Source of the DNA: Bacteroidales bacterium
GTDB lineage: Bacteria; Bacteroidota; Bacteroidia; Bacteroidales; JAFGXI01
Length of the DNA: 7,507 nt
Direction: 5' to 3'
Assembly (NCBI GenBank): GCA_026985625.1
Contig: JALSQC010000353.1
Coordinates: forward strand, 1 to 7,507
Shown: positions 1 to 6,695 of the stretch, piece after piece
How the letters are laid out: each line of letters opens with the position of its first letter
Position numbering within the stretch: the first letter of the stretch is position 1
Translations under genes and position numbers: made by a program
The notes under the pieces: model-generated
Database searches by the model: none
Told to the model about the DNA's origin: nothing
The model's input: only the letters and a program-made list of their open reading frames with translations

Positions 1-67
1 CAAAAGGTAGATTTATTATAAATGTAATTATTGATAAATAAATTATTCGTAAAACTATTTCGTTCAT
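1..67 (-). CDS. Start of a small membrane protein gene, cut by the window edge
   Basis: An ATG at 67-65 opens a frame that stays open to the window edge, giving 22 codons. The peptide begins MNEIVLR and continues as a hydrophobic stretch (IIYLSIITFIINLPF), which looks like the first transmembrane helix of an inner-membrane protein. The ATG overlaps the mnmA stop codon in an ATGA arrangement, and a GGAGGAGG stretch lies 9 nt upstream, so the start is well placed and translation is probably coupled to mnmA. The ending INLPF recalls small conserved membrane proteins of unknown function that contain an LPFGYWR motif, but the following residues lie outside the window and this is only a recollection. 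No function can be assigned from 22 residues. Confidence 0.6.
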   Translation of the reverse strand, partial: MNEIVLRIIYLSIITFIINLPF

Positions 68-1107
68 TTTATATATCCTCCTCCTATTAATTTGTTATTA
101 ATATAAAAAACGGCAGGTTGTCCCGGAGCAACAGCCCATGCTTTATCTTGTAATTTAACTTGTATAAGGTTTGCGTTTATCATATTTAATTTTACATTTT
201 TTTGAGGATTTATTCCTAATCCTCTTATTAAAACTGTAATATTATTTGATTTTATGTCGTTAAAATCAACAAAGTTAAAATTTTCGATAAAAAAAATATC
301 TTTATAAAGATTTAAAGTTTCGTCAACAATTAAAGAATTGTTATCAATATTAATTTTTGATACTGCTAATTTTTTGTTAACAGTTAGTTTTAATCCTGAT
401 TTTTGACCTATTGTATAGTTTGCAATACCCGAATGTTGGCCTATAATATTTCCGTTTGTATCAAGAACATTTCCTTTTTCGAGACTTTTGTGCTTATTAT
501 TTAAGTGTTTTTTTATAAAATCTCTGTAGTTATTATTATTAAGAAAGCAAATACTCATACTTTCTTTTTGTTTTTTAAGGTTATTAAAGCCGTGCTTATC
601 GGCTATTTTTTTAACTTCGCTTTTGTTATGTGTGCCTAGAGGACTTATTGTGCGTTTTAAGTATTCTTGATTTAGCCGCCATAAAAAATACGATTGGTCT
701 TTTTTTTTGTCTATACCTTTGTATATATAATATTTGTTGTTTTGTTTTTTTATATTTATATAATGTCCTGTTGCAACATATTTTGCATTTATTTTGTCGG
801 CAAAACTTATTAAATGTTTCCATTTAATTATGTCGTTGCAGATGGTGCAAGGATTTGGAGTTTTTGCCGATAAATAATTATCTACAAAGTTGTTGATTAT
901 ATTTTGTTTAAATTCGGTTTTTAGGTCGATAAAATAATGTTCGATATTTAATTTTTTTGATAAATTGTATATTAAATCTTTGTTATTATTATTTTGCATT
1001 TCTAAACTAATGCCAATAACTTTATATCCTTGTTCTTTAAGTAATATGCCTGATACAAGGCTATCGATACCTCCGCTAAATCCTAAAACTACTGTATTAT
1101 TTTTCAA
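64..1107 (-). CDS. mnmA: tRNA-uridine 2-sulfurtransferase (2-thiouridylase) MnmA
   Basis: This cytoplasmic enzyme activates U34 of tRNA-Lys, -Glu and -Gln with ATP and replaces O2 by sulfur delivered from a cysteine desulfurase relay, giving the s2U34 wobble modification. The 347 residues are close to the usual length of about 360. The N-terminal PP-loop SGGIDS is at residues 11-16. The first catalytic cysteine lies in NPCTIC (C90, by alignment with E. coli C102) and the second in MSICFL (C187, like E. coli C199). ATGHY at 112-116, KDQSYFL at 136-142, YTIGQKSGL at 231-239 and the C-terminal AWAVAPGQ and GGGYI segments also match the family. It resembles the second MnmA paralogue common in Bacteroidota, with KWK after the first cysteine motif. 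The start is TTG: an in-frame TAA lies 18 nt upstream, only ATT/ATA codons lie between, and the next ATG falls after the PP-loop. The gene starts 14 nt after the OmpA-like gene and overlaps the next gene by 4 nt. Confidence 0.93.
   Translation of the reverse strand: MKNNTVVLGFSGGIDSLVSGILLKEQGYKVIGISLEMQNNNNKDLIYNLSKKLNIEHYFIDLKTEFKQNIINNFVDNYLSAKTPNPCTICNDIIKWKHLISFADKINAKYVATGHYINIKKQNNKYYIYKGIDKKKDQSYFLWRLNQEYLKRTISPLGTHNKSEVKKIADKHGFNNLKKQKESMSICFLNNNNYRDFIKKHLNNKHKSLEKGNVLDTNGNIIGQHSGIANYTIGQKSGLKLTVNKKLAVSKINIDNNSLIVDETLNLYKDIFFIENFNFVDFNDIKSNNITVLIRGLGINPQKNVKLNMINANLIQVKLQDKAWAVAPGQPAVFYINNKLIGGGYIK
76..85 (-). promoter_or_regulatory. Shine-Dalgarno-like sequence inside the mnmA 3' end
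   Basis: On the minus strand this reads AGGAGGAGGA and ends 8 nt before the ATG at 67; the GGAGGAGG core is 9 nt away. It is made by three consecutive GGA glycine codons, residues 342-344 of MnmA, which belong to the conserved glycine-rich C-terminus of that family. No other start in the window has a comparable ribosome binding site, and Shine-Dalgarno pairing is generally little used in Bacteroidota. It may therefore be a useful coincidence of coding sequence rather than a dedicated site. Confidence 0.45.
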
Positions 1108-1121
1108 TATATTTTTAATTT

Positions 1122-3182
1122 TTATTTACTAATAATTTCGAATTCGGTTCGTCGGTTTATTGCTCTACCTTTTTTTGTTTTGTTTGATGCTTTTGGTTGC
1201 GTCTCGCCAAATCCTTTGTAGCCAACAATTCTATTTGAGTCTATACCCATAATTATTAGATAATCTCTAACTGCTTTTGCTCGTTTTTCAGATAAAATAA
1301 GGTTTGATTTTGCATCTCCAACATTATCGGTATGTCCGTATATTTTAATTTTAATATTTGGATTTTCGTTTAAAAAGTCTATAAAATTATCTAAAATAAA
1401 TGTGCTGCTTTTATCAAATATAGCTGAGTTTGTAGCAAAATGTATATCGTTAATTTCTACTTTTTTACCTACCTCTATAGGTTTCATCTCTATATTAATT
1501 TTTATTGGAGTTTTTAGATTTATTTTTTTAGGTGTTAGTAGTTTAGATGTAAACGAGTAGTCTTTTTTCTTTACTGTAAGTAATAGTTTTTCGTCTTTTT
1601 CTTTATTAACTGCAACAGCCAATACGTATTTTCCTGTTTCTTTATCTACAATTCCTTGTGTAACTTCTTGAGTTTTATTGTTTTTAACTTCTACTTTTGC
1701 ATCGGTAATTATTTTTCCTTTGTCGTCTTTTAATTGTCCTTTTAAAAATAAAACGTTTTTTGGTCTTACTTTTTCGTATAAATCAAACGAGTATATATCC
1801 CATCCACCATCGGTATTTAAGTTATTAGATGAGAAATATGCTTTTTTTCCGTCTAAACTAACAATAAATCCTAAATCGTCTTTTTCGGTATTTATAGGGT
1901 ATCCTATATTTTTTGGTTTACTCCATTTTCCGTTTTTGTATCTTGAGTAATAAATGTCAAAACCTCCTAAACCGTATCCTCCGTTAGACGAAAAGTATAA
2001 TGTGTGGCTGTCGGAGTGTATAAATGGCGATTTATCGTCTTTTGGTGTGTTTATTATATTTCCTATATTTTTTGCTTTTAGCCATTGTCCGTTTTTATTT
2101 TTTTTTGAGTAGTATATATCGATTCCTCCGTATCCGTTTGGTCGTGCCGATGCAAAATATAAAGTGTTTCCATCGGCTGATATGCTTGGTTGGCCTTCCC
2201 AAGTATTTTTTGCATTTATGTTTGGTCCCATATTTTGTGGTTTTGTCCACTGTCCGTTAACTTTTTTCGATACAAAAATATCGCAGTTTTTATATGGCTT
2301 GTTATTTATTTTAACAAATTGACATATTGTAAGATACATTGTTTTATTGTCTATTGTTACCGATATGGCACCTTGATTTCGTCCGTCGTTAAATGGTTTT
2401 GTCATTGCTTTTCCGGGATAAAAAACAGGGTTATTAGACATGATATTTTTTCGTTTGCTTGATGTAAATTCATCTACCCATTTTACCGATGCTTTTGTTT
2501 TGTCGCGTTTAGCGTAACGGTGTGTAAAAAAAGCATATTCGCCGTCGGGAGTAATCATAGGCAAAAATTCGTCTTCGTTGGTGCAGATTCCTTCGACACG
2601 TTTTGGATTAAATGCCACGGGGTGTGATTTTAGTTCGTTGTATGTGTCTATGTGTTTAATTATGTCGGCAGCAAGGTTTGCTAATTTTTTTTCTTTGCTT
2701 TTTTCGATATAAAGTGCGGCGTAATCTTTAGCTTGTTTAAAGTCTTTATTTATATTAAAATAGTAATACGATAAGTAAAAGTATGATGAGTAATCGTCGA
2801 TTTTTGCACAATTATTAATTACTTTTTGGTAATATTTTACGGCTGATGTATAGTAGCGGTCGCGGTTATAAAGGTTTTTTGTTTCGTTTAGGGCTTTAAG
2901 TCTTTTGTATTCGGCTATTTGAAAATGTGCTGCTGCGTATTTTGGTTCTTCTTTTATTGCTTCTTTAAATAGTTTATATGCTTCGCGTCTATCGATTTTT
3001 GTGTTTCGCGATAGTGCTCGCATACCGTTTTCGTAAAGGCGAATTGCTCGTTTGTTTTTTACTTTATAACAGTCTCGTGATGAGTATGAATATGTGCTTA
3101 TGCTCATAAAAATAATTAAACCGAAATAAAAAATATTCCGGTTTATAATTTTATTTAATATTTTATTTTTTAATAGGTTCAC
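1122..3182 (-). CDS. OmpA-family peptidoglycan-binding protein with TPR and PD40 repeats
   Basis: This 686-residue exported envelope protein probably ties the outer membrane to peptidoglycan. A basic N-terminus and hydrophobic stretch (about 1-32) look like a signal peptide; there is no clear lipobox. TPR-like helices span about 43-185. About 205-465 holds PD40/WD40-like blades, seen as repeats of the type SADGNTLYFAS (335-345) and FDIYYS (408-413). About 476-568 resembles a carboxypeptidase-regulatory-like beta domain, and 575-686 is the OmpA C-terminal domain. GHTDNVG carries D619, and R634 lies 15 residues later, matching the spacing of the diaminopimelate-binding pair D271/R286 of E. coli OmpA; NRRTEF closes the domain. 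The start is GTG: the frame upstream is TAA TAA TTT, and the first ATG (residue 26) would destroy the signal peptide. The gene begins 6 nt after the AsmA-like gene and in the same frame. This architecture is common in Bacteroidota, sometimes linked to gliding or secretion, but its specific job here is unknown. Confidence 0.88.
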   Translation of the reverse strand: MNLLKNKILNKIINRNIFYFGLIIFMSISTYSYSSRDCYKVKNKRAIRLYENGMRALSRNTKIDRREAYKLFKEAIKEEPKYAAAHFQIAEYKRLKALNETKNLYNRDRYYTSAVKYYQKVINNCAKIDDYSSYFYLSYYYFNINKDFKQAKDYAALYIEKSKEKKLANLAADIIKHIDTYNELKSHPVAFNPKRVEGICTNEDEFLPMITPDGEYAFFTHRYAKRDKTKASVKWVDEFTSSKRKNIMSNNPVFYPGKAMTKPFNDGRNQGAISVTIDNKTMYLTICQFVKINNKPYKNCDIFVSKKVNGQWTKPQNMGPNINAKNTWEGQPSISADGNTLYFASARPNGYGGIDIYYSKKNKNGQWLKAKNIGNIINTPKDDKSPFIHSDSHTLYFSSNGGYGLGGFDIYYSRYKNGKWSKPKNIGYPINTEKDDLGFIVSLDGKKAYFSSNNLNTDGGWDIYSFDLYEKVRPKNVLFLKGQLKDDKGKIITDAKVEVKNNKTQEVTQGIVDKETGKYVLAVAVNKEKDEKLLLTVKKKDYSFTSKLLTPKKINLKTPIKINIEMKPIEVGKKVEINDIHFATNSAIFDKSSTFILDNFIDFLNENPNIKIKIYGHTDNVGDAKSNLILSEKRAKAVRDYLIIMGIDSNRIVGYKGFGETQPKASNKTKKGRAINRRTEFEIISK

Positions 3183-3188
3183 AAATTA

Positions 3189-6083
3189 TTAACTTTCTTT
3201 TGCTTTTTTAACTAATAAATCGCCTTTTTGTTGTGCTTCGGTTTGTATTTTTTTTGCTTTTTGTTTTGCTGTTTTAACTGTTTGGTCGCCTTTTTTGTTT
3301 GCTTCGGTTTCTATTTTGTTTGCTTTTGCGTCGGCTTCTTTAATTAGTTTTTTTCCTGTTTCTTCGGCTGCTCGTTTTGATATTGGATTGTTTGCTTTGT
3401 TTTTTAGGTCGGCTGCTTTTTTTCTGGCTTCGTTACGTATTTTGTCGGCTGTTTTTTTACCTGTTGCTTTTATTTGTTTTGATGTTTTTTCGGCTGCAGC
3501 TATAATTTGTTTTGCTTTTGCATTGGCTTCTGCCATTAATTTTGCACGTTCTTCTTCGGCTTTTTTTATTGCTTGTTCTTTAGCTTTGTCTATTTGTTCG
3601 TTTATTTTTTCTTTTGCTTGTTCTTTTAAATCGTTAATAACGTTTGTTGCTTGATCTTTAAGATTTAATGATATTTTTGGGTTTGTTACTGTTCCGCCTA
3701 TAAATGCTTTTATATTTATTTTATTGCCTGTTTTTATATTTGCTCCTTTAGAGTTTGCTTGTGATATTAAGTTGTCGATTACTTTGTTTGCTTGTCCTCC
3801 GAGTTCAGAGCGTGGCATATTTATATCCATTTTGTAATTTAGGCTTTGGTCGAGATTTTGCGAACCGCTTATGTTTGCTGTAAGTTTGTCGATTTTTATA
3901 TCAAAAGGTTCAACGCTAATGTTTCCGTTTTCTATTTTAAATGCTATGTTTAAATCTTTAAGGTTTATTGTTTTAAATTTATTTGTTTTTAGTGCTTCGT
4001 TAAGTTTGTTAAATGTGGGGGAGTTTTCGATTTTAATTGTTTTTGTATGTAGTTTTCCGTTTCCGTTTGTTGTGTTTAGTATTGGTTCCATTTTGTTGTC
4101 GAGTTTTGAGTTGTATGCTAAATCGACTGAGAATTTTCCTTTACAAGATTCTGCAATTGGTGCTAATTTTTGTATTGTGTTAAATGTTTCGAAAGATTTT
4201 TTAATATCAAAATTTATAATATTAAAGTTAAAATCTACAAATGGTTTTGTTATGTCTTTGGTATTATAATCTCCGCTCATTTTCATGCTTCCGTCTAACA
4301 TATTCATCGATAGGTTTGATAGTGATGCTATGCCGTCTTTAATAATTATTTCTCCTTTGGTATTGTTTATGTTAATGTTATCGTATATTAATTTTTTAAA
4401 CGATGCGTTTAAATTAAAGTTTATATTTTTTGGTATTTCTATAACGCTTAGTTCTTCGTCGCTTGTTTCATTTGTTTCGTTTGTTTCGTTGCTTGTTGTT
4501 TGGTCATCGGTCATAAATTCGTTTAGGTTTATTAGGTTTGATGATATGTTAAATGTTCCTTTAAGTGTTTGGTTGTTAAAGTAGTATTGTAACATATTGT
4601 CTATTTTTCCATCGGCGTGTATATCGCTTTTTCCTGTTTTTGCATCAAATGTTTTTAGGTTTACAAATTGTGGCGAAAAGTTCATATCTGTTTTGTTTAT
4701 TTGTATGCCTTGTGGAAAGTCTTTGTCGGTATATTTAAAATTGTTTAGAGTAAGTTCTCCGTTAAGGTCAAAGTTTTCGTATTTTTCGTTGTCTAGGTCT
4801 GACATTTTTCCTTTTATATTAAGGTTTATTGTCATTAATCCGTTTATTGTCATGCTGTCGAGAGGAACAATTTCTTTGAGTTTGTCTAAATCGATTTTTC
4901 CTTTAAAGTTTCCTGATATGTTTGCATCTGATATTGGTGTTGTTATTAGCATTTGCATGTCGAAAGGGTTTTGTGCCATCTCGATGTGGAATTTTTTAAG
5001 GTTTATTTTTGTATGGTCGTCTATTCCGTCAGGATTAGATATTTTAAGGTTTATGTTAATGTTTTTAGCATCTTTTGGTAAATCTGGGTATTTAAACATT
5101 GCATTTTTTACTAATAGTGTTAAATCAAATGAAGGAAGTCTGTAGTCGTTATATATTCCTTTTGCAAATCCGTTAAGCGATAGTTTGCCTGATGTTTTTA
5201 TGTCTGAAAAATCGTTCATATAAATTGCAGGAATAAGCGATAACAGGTTTTTAAAGTTTGTTTGTTTTAGTTTGTATGTTATATCCATATCTATGTCGGT
5301 ATCGTTTGGCATTGATATGTATCCGTCGAAACCTAATTCTAGTTCGTTTATTTTAAAAGTGTTTTCTTTAAATGTGTATTTTGAATTTTTAAGGTCGGCA
5401 TCAATATCGGCATCGAATTTAATTAGAGCTTTTTTTAGATATTTTATTCCGTCGTAACTAAATGTTATTTGTTCTATTGATGTTTTTGTTTTAAGTTTGG
5501 AGAAATCTTCTGCAAGGTCGCCTGATAACGAGAAGTTTAAGTTTTTTATTGTTGTATTCATATTTTCTACTCGGTCGTCGTATTTTATTGTTGCGTTTTT
5601 TATGGTAAATTCTTTTAGTGCAAGTTTGTATGATGTTGAGCTTTCGGAAGTGGTATCTTCGGTTGTTGTATCGTTTTCTGATATGTATATATCCCAGTTT
5701 GCTGTGCTGTCGGCAAGAACTTTTGCTGATATTTTTGGGTTTATAAGTCTAATTGTTTTTATTTTTATATTATCGCCAAATATGCTCATTATGTCTATAT
5801 TGGTTTCAAATGTTTTAATGTATGCAAGGGTGTCGTTTGCAAATGTGTCAATGCCTATGACTGATACGTTATTAATGTCGAATTTTAAATCGGGAAAACT
5901 TGAGAAAACAGATAAATCAAATTCTCCAAAATCGACTTTTGCATTTAGTGATGAGTTTATTTCGTCTTTTGCAAGTTTAATAATTTTGTCTTTAAATATA
6001 AATGGAATTGTGATTAATAGAATTAATAATATAAGAATGAGTGAAGCTAAGATTTTTAGAAATCGTTTAATTATTTTTTTCAT
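3189..6083 (-). CDS. AsmA-like membrane-anchored envelope protein with long helical tail
   Basis: This 964-residue protein has a single N-terminal membrane helix (about 8-30) after a basic MKKIIKRFLK start, so it is probably anchored in the inner membrane with the rest in the periplasm. The segment after the helix and the long beta-rich body with repeated LKN/INL patterns match the AsmA family, whose members (AsmA, TamB, YhdP) are implicated in lipid transport or outer-membrane homeostasis. Residues about 640-755 resemble the AsmA C-terminal domain, followed by a GGTVTNPKISL segment at about 796. A Ser/Thr/Asp/Glu linker lies at 135-151 and a NET triplet repeat at 532-540. Residues 808-964 form an Ala/Lys/Glu-rich tail with no Phe, Tyr, Trp or Cys, predicted to be helical or coiled coil and ending in two 22-residue repeats. 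The ATG start has no Shine-Dalgarno sequence but a possible promoter lies upstream. It is the first gene of the four-gene cluster. The exact substrate is unknown. Confidence 0.85.
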   Translation of the reverse strand: MKKIIKRFLKILASLILILLILLITIPFIFKDKIIKLAKDEINSSLNAKVDFGEFDLSVFSSFPDLKFDINNVSVIGIDTFANDTLAYIKTFETNIDIMSIFGDNIKIKTIRLINPKISAKVLADSTANWDIYISENDTTTEDTTSESSTSYKLALKEFTIKNATIKYDDRVENMNTTIKNLNFSLSGDLAEDFSKLKTKTSIEQITFSYDGIKYLKKALIKFDADIDADLKNSKYTFKENTFKINELELGFDGYISMPNDTDIDMDITYKLKQTNFKNLLSLIPAIYMNDFSDIKTSGKLSLNGFAKGIYNDYRLPSFDLTLLVKNAMFKYPDLPKDAKNININLKISNPDGIDDHTKINLKKFHIEMAQNPFDMQMLITTPISDANISGNFKGKIDLDKLKEIVPLDSMTINGLMTINLNIKGKMSDLDNEKYENFDLNGELTLNNFKYTDKDFPQGIQINKTDMNFSPQFVNLKTFDAKTGKSDIHADGKIDNMLQYYFNNQTLKGTFNISSNLINLNEFMTDDQTTSNETNETNETSDEELSVIEIPKNINFNLNASFKKLIYDNININNTKGEIIIKDGIASLSNLSMNMLDGSMKMSGDYNTKDITKPFVDFNFNIINFDIKKSFETFNTIQKLAPIAESCKGKFSVDLAYNSKLDNKMEPILNTTNGNGKLHTKTIKIENSPTFNKLNEALKTNKFKTINLKDLNIAFKIENGNISVEPFDIKIDKLTANISGSQNLDQSLNYKMDINMPRSELGGQANKVIDNLISQANSKGANIKTGNKINIKAFIGGTVTNPKISLNLKDQATNVINDLKEQAKEKINEQIDKAKEQAIKKAEEERAKLMAEANAKAKQIIAAAEKTSKQIKATGKKTADKIRNEARKKAADLKNKANNPISKRAAEETGKKLIKEADAKANKIETEANKKGDQTVKTAKQKAKKIQTEAQQKGDLLVKKAKES
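3192..3323 (-). repeat. Two tandem 22-residue helical repeats at the AsmA-like C-terminus
   Basis: Residues 921-942 and 943-964 are adjacent copies with 13 of 22 positions identical. The shared pattern is A-x-K-I-x-T-E-A-x-x-K-G-D-x-x-V-K-x-A-K. A 22-residue period (two 11-mers) is typical of amphipathic helices in which three turns make 11 residues, as in apolipoproteins and LEA-like proteins. The copies have diverged at the protein level, so they are an old internal duplication and not a recent DNA repeat. Confidence 0.7.
4464..4490 (-). repeat. Three 9-bp units encoding Asn-Glu-Thr (NET) x3
   Basis: Units at 4464-4472, 4473-4481 and 4482-4490 read TGTTTCATT once and TGTTTCGTT twice on the plus strand. 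They encode residues 532-540 of the AsmA-like protein as NETNETNET, within a polar and acidic linker between beta-rich segments. The unit is a multiple of three, so copy-number change would lengthen or shorten the linker without shifting the frame. Confidence 0.75.
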
Positions 6084-6116
6084 ATTAATTATAATTTATA
6101 TAAGTTAATTTTTTTA

Positions 6117-6148
6117 TAAAGTTATAAATAAATAATATAATCAAAAAA
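6117..6148 (-). promoter_or_regulatory. Possible Bacteroidota-type promoter for the AsmA-like cluster
   Basis: On the minus strand, TTTTTTG (6148-6142) is followed after 17 nt by TAACTTTA (6124-6117). The consensus in this phylum is TTTG at -33 and TAnnTTTG at -7; here the -7 box differs only in its last base. A start point a few bases downstream would leave a leader of roughly 25-30 nt before the ATG at 6083. The region is extremely AT-rich, so chance matches are likely, but a promoter is expected between the terminator and this gene. Confidence 0.35.
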
Positions 6149-6200
6149 TTTATAAATTATTTTTTATAAAAAATTAAAAACCTAATTTTTAGCATTGGGC

Positions 6201-6251
6201 AAAAAAAACAACTAAAGTAACTATTAATTAATAGTTACTTTAGTTGTTTTT
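6201..6251 (-). terminator. Intrinsic terminator after siaC
   Basis: Positions 6204-6251 form a perfect inverted repeat with 24-nt arms centred on 6227/6228, folding into a long hairpin with a small TTAA-type loop. On the minus strand the hairpin runs into the complement of A6201-A6208, giving an eight-T tract. It begins about 24 nt after the siaC stop codon, which is the expected place for the end of the siaB-siaC transcript. The plus-strand side also ends in five T residues, but no plus-strand gene converges on it. Confidence 0.88.
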
Positions 6252-6274
6252 AAATTTTAAAATATATGAAAAAA

Positions 6275-6655
6275 TTAATCTTCGGTTTCAATCATTTTAA
6301 AAGGAACTTTTATAATAGATTGGTAGTCTTCGCCTGCTTCTAACATATCTTCGTCATCTTCTTCGTAAAACCAATTAATTATAATGTCATGTCCTGCTTT
6401 TGCAATAGCTTCTAATTTTTTAAGGACATCTAAAATACATTTAGAGGAACTTGTATTAAAATATTCGAGTTGAATGTTTACGGTAGTTTTTTCTTTAGGA
6501 TTTTTACCGTATTCTTCTAACCAATCAACTACAGGTTTGTAAAATTCTATAGAATTTTCGGGAATAGAGCGTCCTTTAATTTCTATTGTTCCTGTTTCCG
6601 GGTTTAAGTTTACTGTTGGCGTTTTAGCTTGTCCTTCTATTGATAAAATTTCCAT
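6275..6655 (-). CDS. siaC: SiaC-like protein (DUF1987), phosphorylation substrate of SiaB
   Basis: This 126-residue soluble protein matches the SiaC/DUF1987 family from end to end. It has an N-terminal beta segment (TPTVNLNPETGTIEIKGRS, 12-30), then IEFYKPVVDWLEEY (36-49), then EYFNTSSSKCILDVLKKLE (64-82). In Pseudomonas aeruginosa, SiaC is phosphorylated by SiaB on Thr68, dephosphorylated by the PP2C-type SiaA, and in its unphosphorylated form binds and activates the diguanylate cyclase SiaD. Here the threonine of FNTSSSK is also residue 68, so the phosphosite looks intact. The C-terminal half carries an acidic run, EEDDEDMLEAGEDY (97-110). The gene follows siaB by 40 nt and is followed by a strong terminator. 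Its target is unknown; no cyclase or other effector gene is in the window. The family fold resembles anti-sigma-factor antagonists, so control of another partner is possible. Confidence 0.88.
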   Translation of the reverse strand: MEILSIEGQAKTPTVNLNPETGTIEIKGRSIPENSIEFYKPVVDWLEEYGKNPKEKTTVNIQLEYFNTSSSKCILDVLKKLEAIAKAGHDIIINWFYEEDDEDMLEAGEDYQSIIKVPFKMIETED

Positions 6656-6695
6656 ATTATAATATTTTTTGTTTAAAAAAGTGTTTAAATTTAAG

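Noticed and set aside
626..827. Two overlapping 65-codon frames, one per strand, inside mnmA
   Set aside because: Both lie in regions where MnmA motifs (TGHY, KDQSYFL) are clearly coded, and neither product looks like a known protein.
1678..2462. Plus-strand open frames opposite the PD40 region
   Set aside because: They are shadows of the repeated blade-coding sequence on the minus strand; the hydrophobic translations are a by-product of AT-rich antisense reading.
3192..3662. Repetitive T/G-rich plus-strand stretch that resembles a low-complexity or tandem DNA repeat
   Set aside because: It is explained by Lys/Ala/Glu-rich helical codons of the AsmA-like tail. Apart from the two diverged 22-residue units there is no exact DNA repeat and no spacer pattern, so it is not a CRISPR or satellite array.
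4597..5145. Plus-strand open frame (182 codons) inside the AsmA-like gene
   Set aside because: It is antisense to the beta-rich body of the AsmA-like protein, shows no recognisable motif, and has composition explained by the codon bias of the real gene. The same applies to the shorter plus-strand frames at 3295-3654, 3871-4269, 4285-4584 and 5272-5457.
5497..6108. Long plus-strand open frame (203 codons) opposite the AsmA-like gene start
   Set aside because: It lies wholly antisense to a well-supported gene. Its Phe/Ser/Ile-rich, low-complexity product is what the complement of Lys/Asn/Asp-rich coding sequence gives. No domain is recognisable.
6656..6695. Possible separate promoter between siaB and siaC
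   Set aside because: The 40-nt gap is AT-rich with a TTTAAATTTAAA stretch, but no TAnnTTTG box is seen on the minus strand. One transcript for both genes is simpler.
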